Shown here: piece by piece, positions 57,005-64,000 of the stretch
Layout: every line of letters begins with the position of its first letter
How positions within the stretch are numbered: the stretch's first letter is position 1
DNA from: Rubrivivax sp.
Lineage (GTDB): Bacteria; Pseudomonadota; Gammaproteobacteria; Burkholderiales; Burkholderiaceae_C
Assembly (NCBI GenBank): GCA_027490215.1
Contig: JAIXYO010000061.1
Location: forward strand, 1 to 64,000
Reading direction: 5' to 3'
Length of the DNA stretch: 64,000 bases
Notes under the pieces: model-generated
The model's database searches: none
Told to the model about the DNA's origin: nothing
What the model saw: only the letters and a program-made list of their open reading frames with translations
Position numbers and translations under genes: made by a program

Positions 57005-58696
57005 TCACATCGCGACGGCGAAGCTCTCAGCCTGTGCCATCGGCCAGTAGAGCCGGTAAACGCTGTGGGACAGATTGCCGGCGAGCAGGGAACCCGGCTG
57101 GATGAAGGGCAGCAGGTTACTCAGCAGCTTGACCTCGTGATCATTGGTACGGCGCACGATGTGCGCGGCCGTGATCGCGCCGGGGTGATCGAGGCCGGCC
57201 GCCTGCACCAGTTCCTTCAGCGCCTTCAGGGTGCTCTGATGGAAGTGGTAGACGCGGTCCGCCTTGGTGGGCACGACCAGCGCCTGCTGCCGGCGCGGGT
57301 CCTGCGTGCTGATGCCGGTGGGACACGCGCCGGTGTGACACGACTGCGACTGGATGCAGCCCAGCGCAAACATGAAGCCGCGCGCCGAGTTGCACCAGTC
57401 GGCGCCGAGCGCCATGGTGCGGGCGATGTCGAAGGCGCTGACCACCTTGCCGGCACAGCCGATCTTGACGCGGTGCCGCAGGTTCAAACCCACCAAGGTG
57501 TTGTGCACCAGCAGCAGACCTTCCTGCAGCGGTGCGCCCACGTGGTCGGTGAATTCGAGCGGCGCCGCACCGGTGCCGCCCTCGCCGCCGTCAACGACGA
57601 TGAAGTCTGGCGTGATGCCCGTGGCGAGCATTGCCTTGGCGATCGCGAACCATTCCCACGGATGGCCAATGCACAGCTTGAAGCCGACCGGCTTGCCACC
57701 GGACAGGGCACGCAGCCTGTCGATGAATTGCATCATCTCGATGGGGGTCGAGAAGGCGCTGTGGCTCGCCGGGCTGACGCAATCGACCCATGGCGGCACA
57801 CCGCGCGCTTCTGCGATCTCGGGCGTCACCTTCGGACCGGGCAGCACGCCGCCATGCCCTGGCTTCGCCCCCTGGCTCAGCTTGATCTCGATCATCTTGA
57901 CCTGCGCCAGCTGCGCGTTGGCGGTGAACAGGTCGGCGTTGAAACTGCCGTCGGGGTTGCGGCAGCCGAAATAGCCTGATCCGATCTCCCAGATCAGGTC
58001 GCCGCCGCCGTCCGGATCGGGTCCGCGGTGGTAGCGGCTGATCGAACCCTCGCCGGTGTCGTGCGCAAAACCGCCGCGCTTGGCGCCTGCGTTCAACGCC
58101 AGGATCGCGTTCGCCGACAGGGCACCGAAGCTCATGGCCGAGATGTTGAAGACGCTGGCGCTGTAGGGCTGGGTGCAAGGCGTGCCGCGATTGAGCGGCA
58201 GATGGTTCGGGTCGTCGCGGTGGGCGCCGATGACAACGCGGAAATCATGCGTCGGCAGCTGTGTCGGCTGCATCGAGTGGTTGATCCATTCGTAGCCTTG
58301 TGCGCCAACATCGCGCTGGGTACCGAATGGCCGCTTGTCGGATTCGCCCTTGGCGCGCTGGTAGACCAGTGAGCGTTGCTGGCGAGAAAAGGGCGCCGCC
58401 TCGTTGTCGCCCTCGATGAAGTACTGGCGGATCTCGGGGCGGATGAACTCGAACAGATAGCGCATGTGCCCGATGACCGGGTAGTTGCGCAGCACCGAGT
58501 GCGTGCCCTGCAATGCGTCTCGCAGACCGAGCAGCACCAGCGCCGCAAAGATCAGCGGCAGCACCCAGGCCCATCCGCTCGGCATCTTCACCGTGAGCGA
58601 CAGTGACAGGCTCAGCACGAGCCCGACGGCACAAAGGAACCACACCGAGTAGCGAAGCGGGAAGCGTTGGTTCAGTTTTTCGAGCCAGGTGGGCAT
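57005..58696 (-). CDS. FMN-binding glutamate-synthase-like membrane protein
   Basis: A 563-residue protein with two N-terminal transmembrane helices (about 18-36 and 42-60), then a glutamate synthase FMN barrel: ISAMSFGALSANAILALN, EIKLSQGAKPGHGGVLPG, FIVVDGGEGGTGAAPLEF and the 3Fe-4S Cys cluster CIQSQSCHTGACPTGI. The amidotransferase domain of GltB is absent, so it cannot use glutamine by itself. Such proteins are common in proteobacteria, but the substrate is unknown. Confidence 0.9.
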   Translation of the reverse strand: MPTWLEKLNQRFPLRYSVWFLCAVGLVLSLSLSLTVKMPSGWAWVLPLIFAALVLLGLRDALQGTHSVLRNYPVIGHMRYLFEFIRPEIRQYFIEGDNEAAPFSRQQRSLVYQRAKGESDKRPFGTQRDVGAQGYEWINHSMQPTQLPTHDFRVVIGAHRDDPNHLPLNRGTPCTQPYSASVFNISAMSFGALSANAILALNAGAKRGGFAHDTGEGSISRYHRGPDPDGGGDLIWEIGSGYFGCRNPDGSFNADLFTANAQLAQVKMIEIKLSQGAKPGHGGVLPGPKVTPEIAEARGVPPWVDCVSPASHSAFSTPIEMMQFIDRLRALSGGKPVGFKLCIGHPWEWFAIAKAMLATGITPDFIVVDGGEGGTGAAPLEFTDHVGAPLQEGLLLVHNTLVGLNLRHRVKIGCAGKVVSAFDIARTMALGADWCNSARGFMFALGCIQSQSCHTGACPTGISTQDPRRQQALVVPTKADRVYHFHQSTLKALKELVQAAGLDHPGAITAAHIVRRTNDHEVKLLSNLLPFIQPGSLLAGNLSHSVYRLYWPMAQAESFAVAM

Positions 58697-58904
58697 AGAC
58701 CGTCCTCAAAAACCGCATGGCAGCACCGCGCGCCAGGTCGAGCGTGTGACATCGTAGCGACGCCGCGCGCCAATCGATGCCATGAACAGGCCCGCTAAGT
58801 CGTACCGGCTGCGCAGACCTGACCCGCCATCTGCGTCGTTGCACCGGGCTCCTCGATCCCGGCGGCCCATGTGGCAAGACGGGTCTCCTCGCTAGAATTC
58901 AGTC

Positions 58905-58960
58905 CAGCGCTGATTTGCTCCGGCTTGCGGGCGCTCTACAAACCCAGCTAAACACAGGAC
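58905..58960 (+). ncRNA. SAM-II riboswitch candidate upstream of metX-metW
   Basis: The stretch has the conserved order of the SAM-II (metA) aptamer. Stem P1 is AGCGCT/GGCGCT (58906-58911 with 58930-58935, one G-U pair). The loop begins GATTT and contains CTCCGG and CTTGC. After P1 come the A-rich CTACAAA and the conserved AGCTAAA, then AGGA (58956-58959), which can pair back to the loop TCC (58919-58921) as a pseudoknot. It lies about 80 bases upstream of metX on the same strand. A separate hairpin GACGGG/CCCGTC (58962-58978) follows. The rest of the 58697-59041 gap shows nothing else. Confidence 0.82.
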
Positions 58961-59041
58961 CGACGGGCGCCTCCCGTCACACTTCAAGATGCTTCGTTCC
59001 GCTACGCCGATGGCCCGTGCAGTGCATCGACGACCCTGCCC

Positions 59042-60238
59042 ATGACGGCCCTTGGGATCGTCTCTCCGCAATCCATGGCGTTCGCGCAGCCGTTGCCACT
59101 GCGCAGTGGCACTGTGCTGCGCGACTACACGCTCATGTACGAGACCTACGGCACGCTGAATGCCGCGCGCAGCAATGCGGTGCTGGTGTGCCATGCGCTG
59201 AACGCCAGCCACCATGTCGCGGGCCGCTACCAAGACGATCCCAAAAGCACCGGCTGGTGGGACAACCTGATCGGCCCGGGCAAACCGCTGGACACCGATC
59301 GCTTCTTCGTCATCGGCGTCAACAACCCCGGCTCGTGCTTCGGTTCGACCGGCCCCACACACCTCAACCCGGCAACGCAGCAGCCCTACGGCGCCGACTT
59401 CCCGGTGGTCACGGTCGAGGACTGGGTCGATGCGCAGGTTCGGCTGTGCGATGCGCTGGGCATCGACAAGCTCGCCGCGGTGATCGGCGGCAGCCTGGGT
59501 GGGATGCAGGCGCTGTGCTGGTCCATGCGCTACCCGCAGCGGCTGCAGCACTGCATTGCCATCGCCACCGCGCCCAACCTGTCGGCGCAGAACATCGCCT
59601 TCAACGAAGTGGCTCGGCGCGCCATCGTCACCGACCCTGATTTCCACGGCGGCCACTACCTGGCGCATGGTGTGGTGCCCAAACGTGGCCTGCGTGTGGC
59701 ACGGATGATCGGCCACATCACTTACCTCAGCGACGACACGATGGACGCCAAGTTCGGCCGCACCTTGCGTGCGGCACTGGACGCCGATGCAGGTGCCCGT
59801 GACACGCCGCGCTACACCACCCAGGACATCGAGTTCGAGATCGAGAGCTACCTGCGCTACCAGGGCGACAAGTTCAGCGAGTATTTCGATGCCAACAGCT
59901 ACCTGCTGATCACGCGGGTGCTCGACTACTTCGACCCGGCGCGTGAACACGGCGGCGATCTGTCCGCGGCATTTGCTCAGGCCACGGCGAAGTTCCAGAT
60001 CATCAGCTTCACCACCGATTGGCGCTTCTCGCCAGGCCGCTCGCGCGAGATCGTCAAGGCACTTCTCGACAACCGGCTCGACGTCAGTTACGCCGAGATC
60101 GCAGCACCGCATGGCCACGATGCCTTCCTGCTCGACGACGCGCGCTACCACGGCGTGCTGCGCGCGCGCTTCGACCGCATCGCCCGCGAGATCGACGCCA
60201 GTTCGCGCGCGCTGAGCGGCATGAGGATCGCCACATGA
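59042..60238 (+). CDS. metX: Homoserine O-acyltransferase
   Basis: Acylates homoserine for methionine synthesis; family members use acetyl- or succinyl-CoA. The 398-residue alpha/beta hydrolase has NASHHVAG, the nucleophile Ser151 in [11 protein letters not shown], and the catalytic His in [11 protein letters not shown]. Betaproteobacterial MetX proteins of this type are often succinyltransferases, which sequence alone does not settle. It overlaps metW by 4 bases and follows a SAM-II-like aptamer. Confidence 0.96.
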   Translation: MTALGIVSPQSMAFAQPLPLRSGTVLRDYTLMYETYGTLNAARSNAVLVCHALNASHHVAGRYQDDPKSTGWWDNLIGPGKPLDTDRFFVIGVNNPGSCFGSTGPTHLNPATQQPYGADFPVVTVEDWVDAQVRLCDALGIDKLAAVIGGSLGGMQALCWSMRYPQRLQHCIAIATAPNLSAQNIAFNEVARRAIVTDPDFHGGHYLAHGVVPKRGLRVARMIGHITYLSDDTMDAKFGRTLRAALDADAGARDTPRYTTQDIEFEIESYLRYQGDKFSEYFDANSYLLITRVLDYFDPAREHGGDLSAAFAQATAKFQIISFTTDWRFSPGRSREIVKALLDNRLDVSYAEIAAPHGHDAFLLDDARYHGVLRARFDRIAREIDASSRALSGMRIAT

Positions 60239-60819
60239 GCGATCGTCACGACCTCGAACTGATCGCCGCTCTGGTGCCCCAGGGGTCGCGGGTACTCGAC
60301 CTCGGCTGCGGCTCGGGCGAGACGCTGGCCTACCTGCGCGACCGCCGGGAGTGCGCCGGCTACGGCATCGAACTCGCCGATGCGAATGTGCTGGCCTGTG
60401 AGCAGCGCGGCGTCAATGTGATCCAGCTGAACCTCGAAGAAGGGTTGGCCATCTTCGGCGACCAGAGCTTCGATGTGGTGCTGCAGATCGACACGCTGCA
60501 GCACCTGCGCAACACCGAGCGCATGCTGATGGAAACGGCGCGTGTGGGCCGCATCGGCATCGTCAGCTTCCCGAACTTCGCGCACTGGGCGAACCGGCTC
60601 AGCGTGGTGCGTGGTCGGATGCCGGTGACGAAGGCGCTGCCCTACGAGTGGTACGACACCCCGAACATCCGCGTCAGCACCTATGCCGATTTCGAGGTGC
60701 TGGCACGTCGCTGCGGGCTGCGCATCCTCGATGCGTTCGGCATCCAGCAGGGCGAGTGCGTGCGGCGCTGGCCCAACCTGATGGCCAGCGTGGCAGTGTT
60801 CAAGTTCGAGCGCGCGTAG
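60235..60819 (+). CDS. metW: Methionine biosynthesis protein MetW
   Basis: A 194-residue methyltransferase-fold protein that in proteobacteria is needed together with MetX for efficient homoserine acylation. It has the SAM-like motif [35 protein letters not shown], and [17 protein letters not shown]. The ATG overlaps the metX stop (ATGA), so the two are translationally coupled under the same riboswitch. Confidence 0.96.
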   Translation: MSDRHDLELIAALVPQGSRVLDLGCGSGETLAYLRDRRECAGYGIELADANVLACEQRGVNVIQLNLEEGLAIFGDQSFDVVLQIDTLQHLRNTERMLMETARVGRIGIVSFPNFAHWANRLSVVRGRMPVTKALPYEWYDTPNIRVSTYADFEVLARRCGLRILDAFGIQQGECVRRWPNLMASVAVFKFERA

Positions 60820-60986
60820 CGACAGTCTCCGGCGTCGGAAGCGCGAGCCCGGCCAGGCAGGTGCGAGGGCCCGGTGCCGACCCTGACGAGATCGAACGCG
60901 GTCGGCCGAGCGGTGGATATGCTCTTCCAACGGCAGCGTCGTCCTTGGTTCTGCGTGCCATGGGACACCTCCCGATTGCCAGAACA

Positions 60987-61006
60987 TGCAGACATGAATG
61001 TTTGTA
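60987..61006. promoter_or_regulatory. AcrR/TtgR-type operator upstream of the RND efflux operon
   Basis: A 20-base imperfect palindrome TGCAGACAT-GA-ATGTTTGTA shows 7 of 9 paired positions. Its ACAT-N2-ATGT core and TGTA end resemble operators bound by TetR-family repressors of RND pumps. It lies 92 bases before the adaptor start. The remaining 278 bases between metW and the adaptor show no gene. Confidence 0.55.
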
Positions 61007-61097
61007 GACTGGTCCTTCTTCGGTCGGACAGTGATCCGAACCAACCCGCCTTCTGTTCGCTTTGCGCGCGCAAGGTTTCCCTACAGGACGATGTCGC

Positions 61098-62327
61098 ATG
61101 CCTGCGCAGACAAGAGCTGGATTCCCAATCGCAGCGTTGGTAACGACTCTCCTGTGTGCTTCGGTGGCACTGGGGTTGTCGGGCTGCGGCGCGAAGTCAG
61201 GCGAGGCAGGCGCTTCCGCTGCGGCCAGCGCCCCCGCACCGGCGGTCGGCGTGATCACCGTGTCGCCACAGGCGGTGGGTCTGACCAGCGAACTCCCTGG
61301 CCGACTCGAAGCCACACGCATCGCGCAGGTGCGGGCACGGGCTGCGGGCATCTTGCTGAAGCGCGCGTTCCGCGAAGGCAGCGACGTGAAGGCGGGGCAA
61401 TTGCTGTTCCAGATCGATGCCGCACCGTACCGCGCGCAACTGCAAAGTGCCCAGGCGGCACAGGCCCGCGCCGAGGCCACCCGAGAGCAGGCGGCCGCGC
61501 AGGCCGAACGCTACAAGCCGCTGCTCGAAGCCAACGCCATCAGCAAGCAGGACTATGTCAATGCGGTCGCAGCGTTCAAGCAGGCCGATGCCGATGTCGC
61601 ATCGGCGCGCGCTGCCGTCACCACCGCCCGGATCAACCTGGGTTACGCCTCAGTGACCTCGCCGATCTCGGGCCGCATTGGCCGCGCGCTGGTCACCGAA
61701 GGCGCGCTGGTCGGCCAGGGTGACGCCACGCCACTGGCCCTGGTGCAGCAGATCGATCCGATGTACGTGAACTTCACCCAGTCGACCACCGAGGTGCTGC
61801 GGCTGCGCAAGGCGATAGACGCCGGCAAGCTGCAACGCAGCGGCGCGGCCGAGGCCGGTACGGTGCAGGTGGTGCTCGAAGACGGCACGGTCTACGGCGC
61901 GCCGGGCAAGTTGTTGTTCTCAGACCTGACGGTCGACACCACGTCGGGCCAGATCACACTGCGCGCCGAGGTGCCCAACCCTGCGGGCCTGCTGCTGCCC
62001 GGCACCTATGTCCGGGTGAGGGTGCAGCAGGCACAGGCAGGTGACGCCGTGCTGTTGCCACAACAGGCCGTGACGCGCTCGCCCCAAGGTGACAGCGTGC
62101 TGGTGGTGGCCACCGATGGCAGCTTCGCGCCGCGCCCGGTGAAGATCGGCGGCTCACAAGGCGGCCAATGGGTCGTGCTCGACGGGCTGAAGGCGGGCGA
62201 TCAGGTCATGGTCGACGGGTTCCAGAAGCTGCGCGGCGTGACGGTGGTGAAACCCGTGCCATGGCAGCCCGCGGCGTCGGCCGCGTCTCCTGCAGCCGCA
62301 GCGTCATCGTCCAAGTCAGCGAACTGA
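61098..62327 (+). CDS. RND efflux periplasmic adaptor lipoprotein (MexA/AcrA type)
   Basis: Links an inner-membrane RND pump to an outer-membrane channel. The 409-residue protein has a lipoprotein signal with lipobox LSGC (Cys near residue 31), a lipoyl half-motif ARAAGILLKRAFREGSDV, a coiled-coil hairpin of about residues 115-180 (Ala/Gln-rich), the second lipoyl half NLGYASVTSPISGRIG and the beta-barrel TFSDL-type segment LLFSDLTVDTTSGQITLRA. An AGGA ribosome site precedes the ATG at 61098. The pump gene starts 11 bases later. Confidence 0.93.
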   Translation: MPAQTRAGFPIAALVTTLLCASVALGLSGCGAKSGEAGASAAASAPAPAVGVITVSPQAVGLTSELPGRLEATRIAQVRARAAGILLKRAFREGSDVKAGQLLFQIDAAPYRAQLQSAQAAQARAEATREQAAAQAERYKPLLEANAISKQDYVNAVAAFKQADADVASARAAVTTARINLGYASVTSPISGRIGRALVTEGALVGQGDATPLALVQQIDPMYVNFTQSTTEVLRLRKAIDAGKLQRSGAAEAGTVQVVLEDGTVYGAPGKLLFSDLTVDTTSGQITLRAEVPNPAGLLLPGTYVRVRVQQAQAGDAVLLPQQAVTRSPQGDSVLVVATDGSFAPRPVKIGGSQGGQWVVLDGLKAGDQVMVDGFQKLRGVTVVKPVPWQPAASAASPAAAASSSKSAN

Positions 62328-62337
62328 GGGCCCCACG

Positions 62338-64000
62338 ATGGCCCAGTTCTTCATCAACCGACCCATCTTCGCCTGGGTCATCGCACTGTTCATCCTGCTG
62401 ATCGGCGGCGTCGCGATCACGCAGCTGCCGATTGCACAGTACCCGCCGGTGGCGCCGCCGGCGATCGTGGTCAACGTCACCTATCCCGGCGCCTCGGCAA
62501 AGACGCTGGAAGAGACCGTGGTGGCGGTCATCGAGCGGGAAATGAACGGCTCGCCGGGCCTGATCTACATGGAGTCGGTCAGCCAGGCCGACGGCACCGG
62601 TTCGATCACGCTGAGCTACGAGCCTGGAACCAATCCCGACCTCGCCCAGGTTGATGTGCAGAACCGGCTGGCCCGCGCCGCGCCGCGGCTGCCGCAGTCA
62701 GTGACACAGCAGGGCGTGCGCGTCGACAAGGCGAATCCGAACTTCCTGCTGTTCATCATCCTGTCGAGCACCGACGGCGCGCTCGATCCGATCGCACTTG
62801 GCGACTACGCGGCGCGCAATGTGGTGCCCGAGATCCAGCGCGTGTCCGGCGTCGGCCAGGCCACGCTGTTCGGCACCGAGCGGGCGATGCGCATCTGGCT
62901 CGACCCGGCCAAGCTCGTGGGCCTGCGGTTGTCGACTGCCGATGTGAATGCGGCCATTGCAGCTCAGAACGCGCAGGTCGCCTCGGGCACCATCGGTGAC
63001 CTGCCTAACACCGCCGACCAGTCCATCTTCGCGACCGTGGTGGTCAAGGGCCAGCTGACCTCCGCCGAGGACTTCGGCAACATCCTTTTGCGCGCCAATC
63101 CGGATGGCTCGCGGGTGCTTCTGAAGGACGTTGCACGTGTCGAACTCGGCGCGCAGACCTACGGCGCGCGCAGCGCGCGGCTGAACGGTGCGCCGTCCAG
63201 CGGCGTCGGGGTGCAGCTGTCGCCCACCGCCAATGCCCTCGCCACCGCCAACGCAGTAAAGAAGCGCCTGGCCGAGCTGGCGCCGTACTTCCCGCCCGGG
63301 GTCAAGGCCACCATCCCGTACGACAGCTCGCTCTTCATCAGCATCTCGGTGAAGCAGGTCGTCGAGACGCTGGTCGAGGCGGTGGTGCTGGTGTTCCTGG
63401 TGATGTTCCTGTTCCTGCAGAACATCCGCTACACGCTGATCCCGACACTGGTGGTGCCGATCGCGCTGATGGGCAGCTTCGCGTCGCTGCTGGCGCTGGG
63501 CTTCTCGATCAACGTGCTGACGATGTTCGGCATGGTGCTGGTGATCGGCATCGTGGTGGACGATGCCATCGTGGTGGTCGAGAACGTCGAACGGATCATG
63601 AGCGAGGAGGGGTTGTCGCCGCTGGCCGCCACCCGCAAGGCGATGGGTCAGATCTCGGGCGCGATCATCGGCGTCACGGTGGTGCTGATCTCGGTGTTCG
63701 TGCCGCTGGCCTTCTTCAGTGGAGCCGTGGGCAACATCTACCGGCAGTTCTCGGCAGTGATGGTGAGCGCGATCGCGTTCTCGGCTTTCCTCGCGCTGAC
63801 CCTGACGCCCGCCCTGTGCGCCACGCTGCTGAAGCCGGTCGAGGCCGGCCACCACCATGCGAAGACGGGCTTCTTCGGCTGGTTCAACCGCGGCTTTACC
63901 CGCACCGCCAAGGGCTATGAGGGCGTGGTGGCGCGCATCCTGAAGCGCGCTGGGCGCTACATGGTCATCTATGCAGCGATCATCGGGGCCGTGGTCGTGA
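62338..64000 (+). CDS. RND multidrug efflux pump, inner-membrane subunit (incomplete)
   Basis: The first 554 codons of an AcrB/MexB-type (HAE1) transporter of about 1040 residues; the gene continues past the window end. It starts MAQFFINRPIFAWVIALFIL, with the periplasmic SADGTGSITLSYEPGTN region (SQADGTGSITLSYEPG) and the TM4 proton-relay pair Asp-Asp in GIVVDDAIVVVENVERIM. It forms an operon with the adaptor. An outer-membrane channel may follow beyond the window. Confidence 0.95.
   Translation, partial: MAQFFINRPIFAWVIALFILLIGGVAITQLPIAQYPPVAPPAIVVNVTYPGASAKTLEETVVAVIEREMNGSPGLIYMESVSQADGTGSITLSYEPGTNPDLAQVDVQNRLARAAPRLPQSVTQQGVRVDKANPNFLLFIILSSTDGALDPIALGDYAARNVVPEIQRVSGVGQATLFGTERAMRIWLDPAKLVGLRLSTADVNAAIAAQNAQVASGTIGDLPNTADQSIFATVVVKGQLTSAEDFGNILLRANPDGSRVLLKDVARVELGAQTYGARSARLNGAPSSGVGVQLSPTANALATANAVKKRLAELAPYFPPGVKATIPYDSSLFISISVKQVVETLVEAVVLVFLVMFLFLQNIRYTLIPTLVVPIALMGSFASLLALGFSINVLTMFGMVLVIGIVVDDAIVVVENVERIMSEEGLSPLAATRKAMGQISGAIIGVTVVLISVFVPLAFFSGAVGNIYRQFSAVMVSAIAFSAFLALTLTPALCATLLKPVEAGHHHAKTGFFGWFNRGFTRTAKGYEGVVARILKRAGRYMVIYAAIIGAVVV

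Overview
The window comes from a GC-rich betaproteobacterium, most likely of the order Burkholderiales (Leptothrix/Rubrivivax/Methylibium-like). The support is a tRNA-Tyr/Gly/Thr cluster in front of tuf, a trpG-trpD-trpC-ung run, an lptA-lptB-rpoN run, an argS-SPOR-dsbA run, a three-gene pnt transhydrogenase, metX-metW and a Kdo 3-hydroxylase. Nearly all of it is chromosomal housekeeping sequence. I see no insertion sequence, phage or CRISPR array.

Layout. 1-3765 (minus strand): the 5' end of tuf, three tRNAs, ung and trpC-trpD-trpG, with trpE missing from its usual place. 3766-8049: a small island with two hairpins, a phosphonate-type binding protein translationally coupled to a hybrid sensor kinase, and a gene remnant. 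8050-18312: amino-acid and carbon catabolism (cupin protein, hutD, FAD oxidase, hutG, mmsA, dadA with divergent argP) plus rlpA and a YecA protein. 18313-26595: mnmA-nudJ, pntAA-pntAB-pntB, an unusual CDF-like membrane protein, fadD and rsmE. 26618-34009 (minus): an RlmL-type methyltransferase, rpoN-lptB-lptA, and dsbA-SPOR-argS. 34181-41583: a kinase fused to a cyclic-nucleotide domain, a PsiF-repeat protein, a LysR regulator, glcB, azoR and a type II NADH dehydrogenase. 41591-48437: an envelope module (epimerase, flippase-like protein, KdoO), a geranylgeranyl-reductase-like flavoprotein, a class II amidotransferase and an M14 carboxypeptidase. 48480-49905 (minus): hicA-hicB-pyrF joined by ATGA overlaps. 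50204-51571: purB.

The most interesting metabolic system is the plus-strand operon at 51718-56218. It holds a GTP-cyclohydrolase-II-like gene (URC1 type), a DUF1688 gene (URC4 type), uracil phosphoribosyltransferase and a cytosine-deaminase-like amidohydrolase. Together they fit the URC route of pyrimidine degradation described in yeasts, here in a compact bacterial arrangement with its substrate-feeding enzymes.

The most interesting RNA is at 58905-58960: a sequence with the layout of a SAM-II riboswitch, upstream of metX-metW, which explains how that operon may sense S-adenosylmethionine. The window ends in an RND efflux operon (adaptor plus truncated pump gene) preceded by a palindrome of the kind bound by AcrR/TtgR repressors; no repressor gene is in view.
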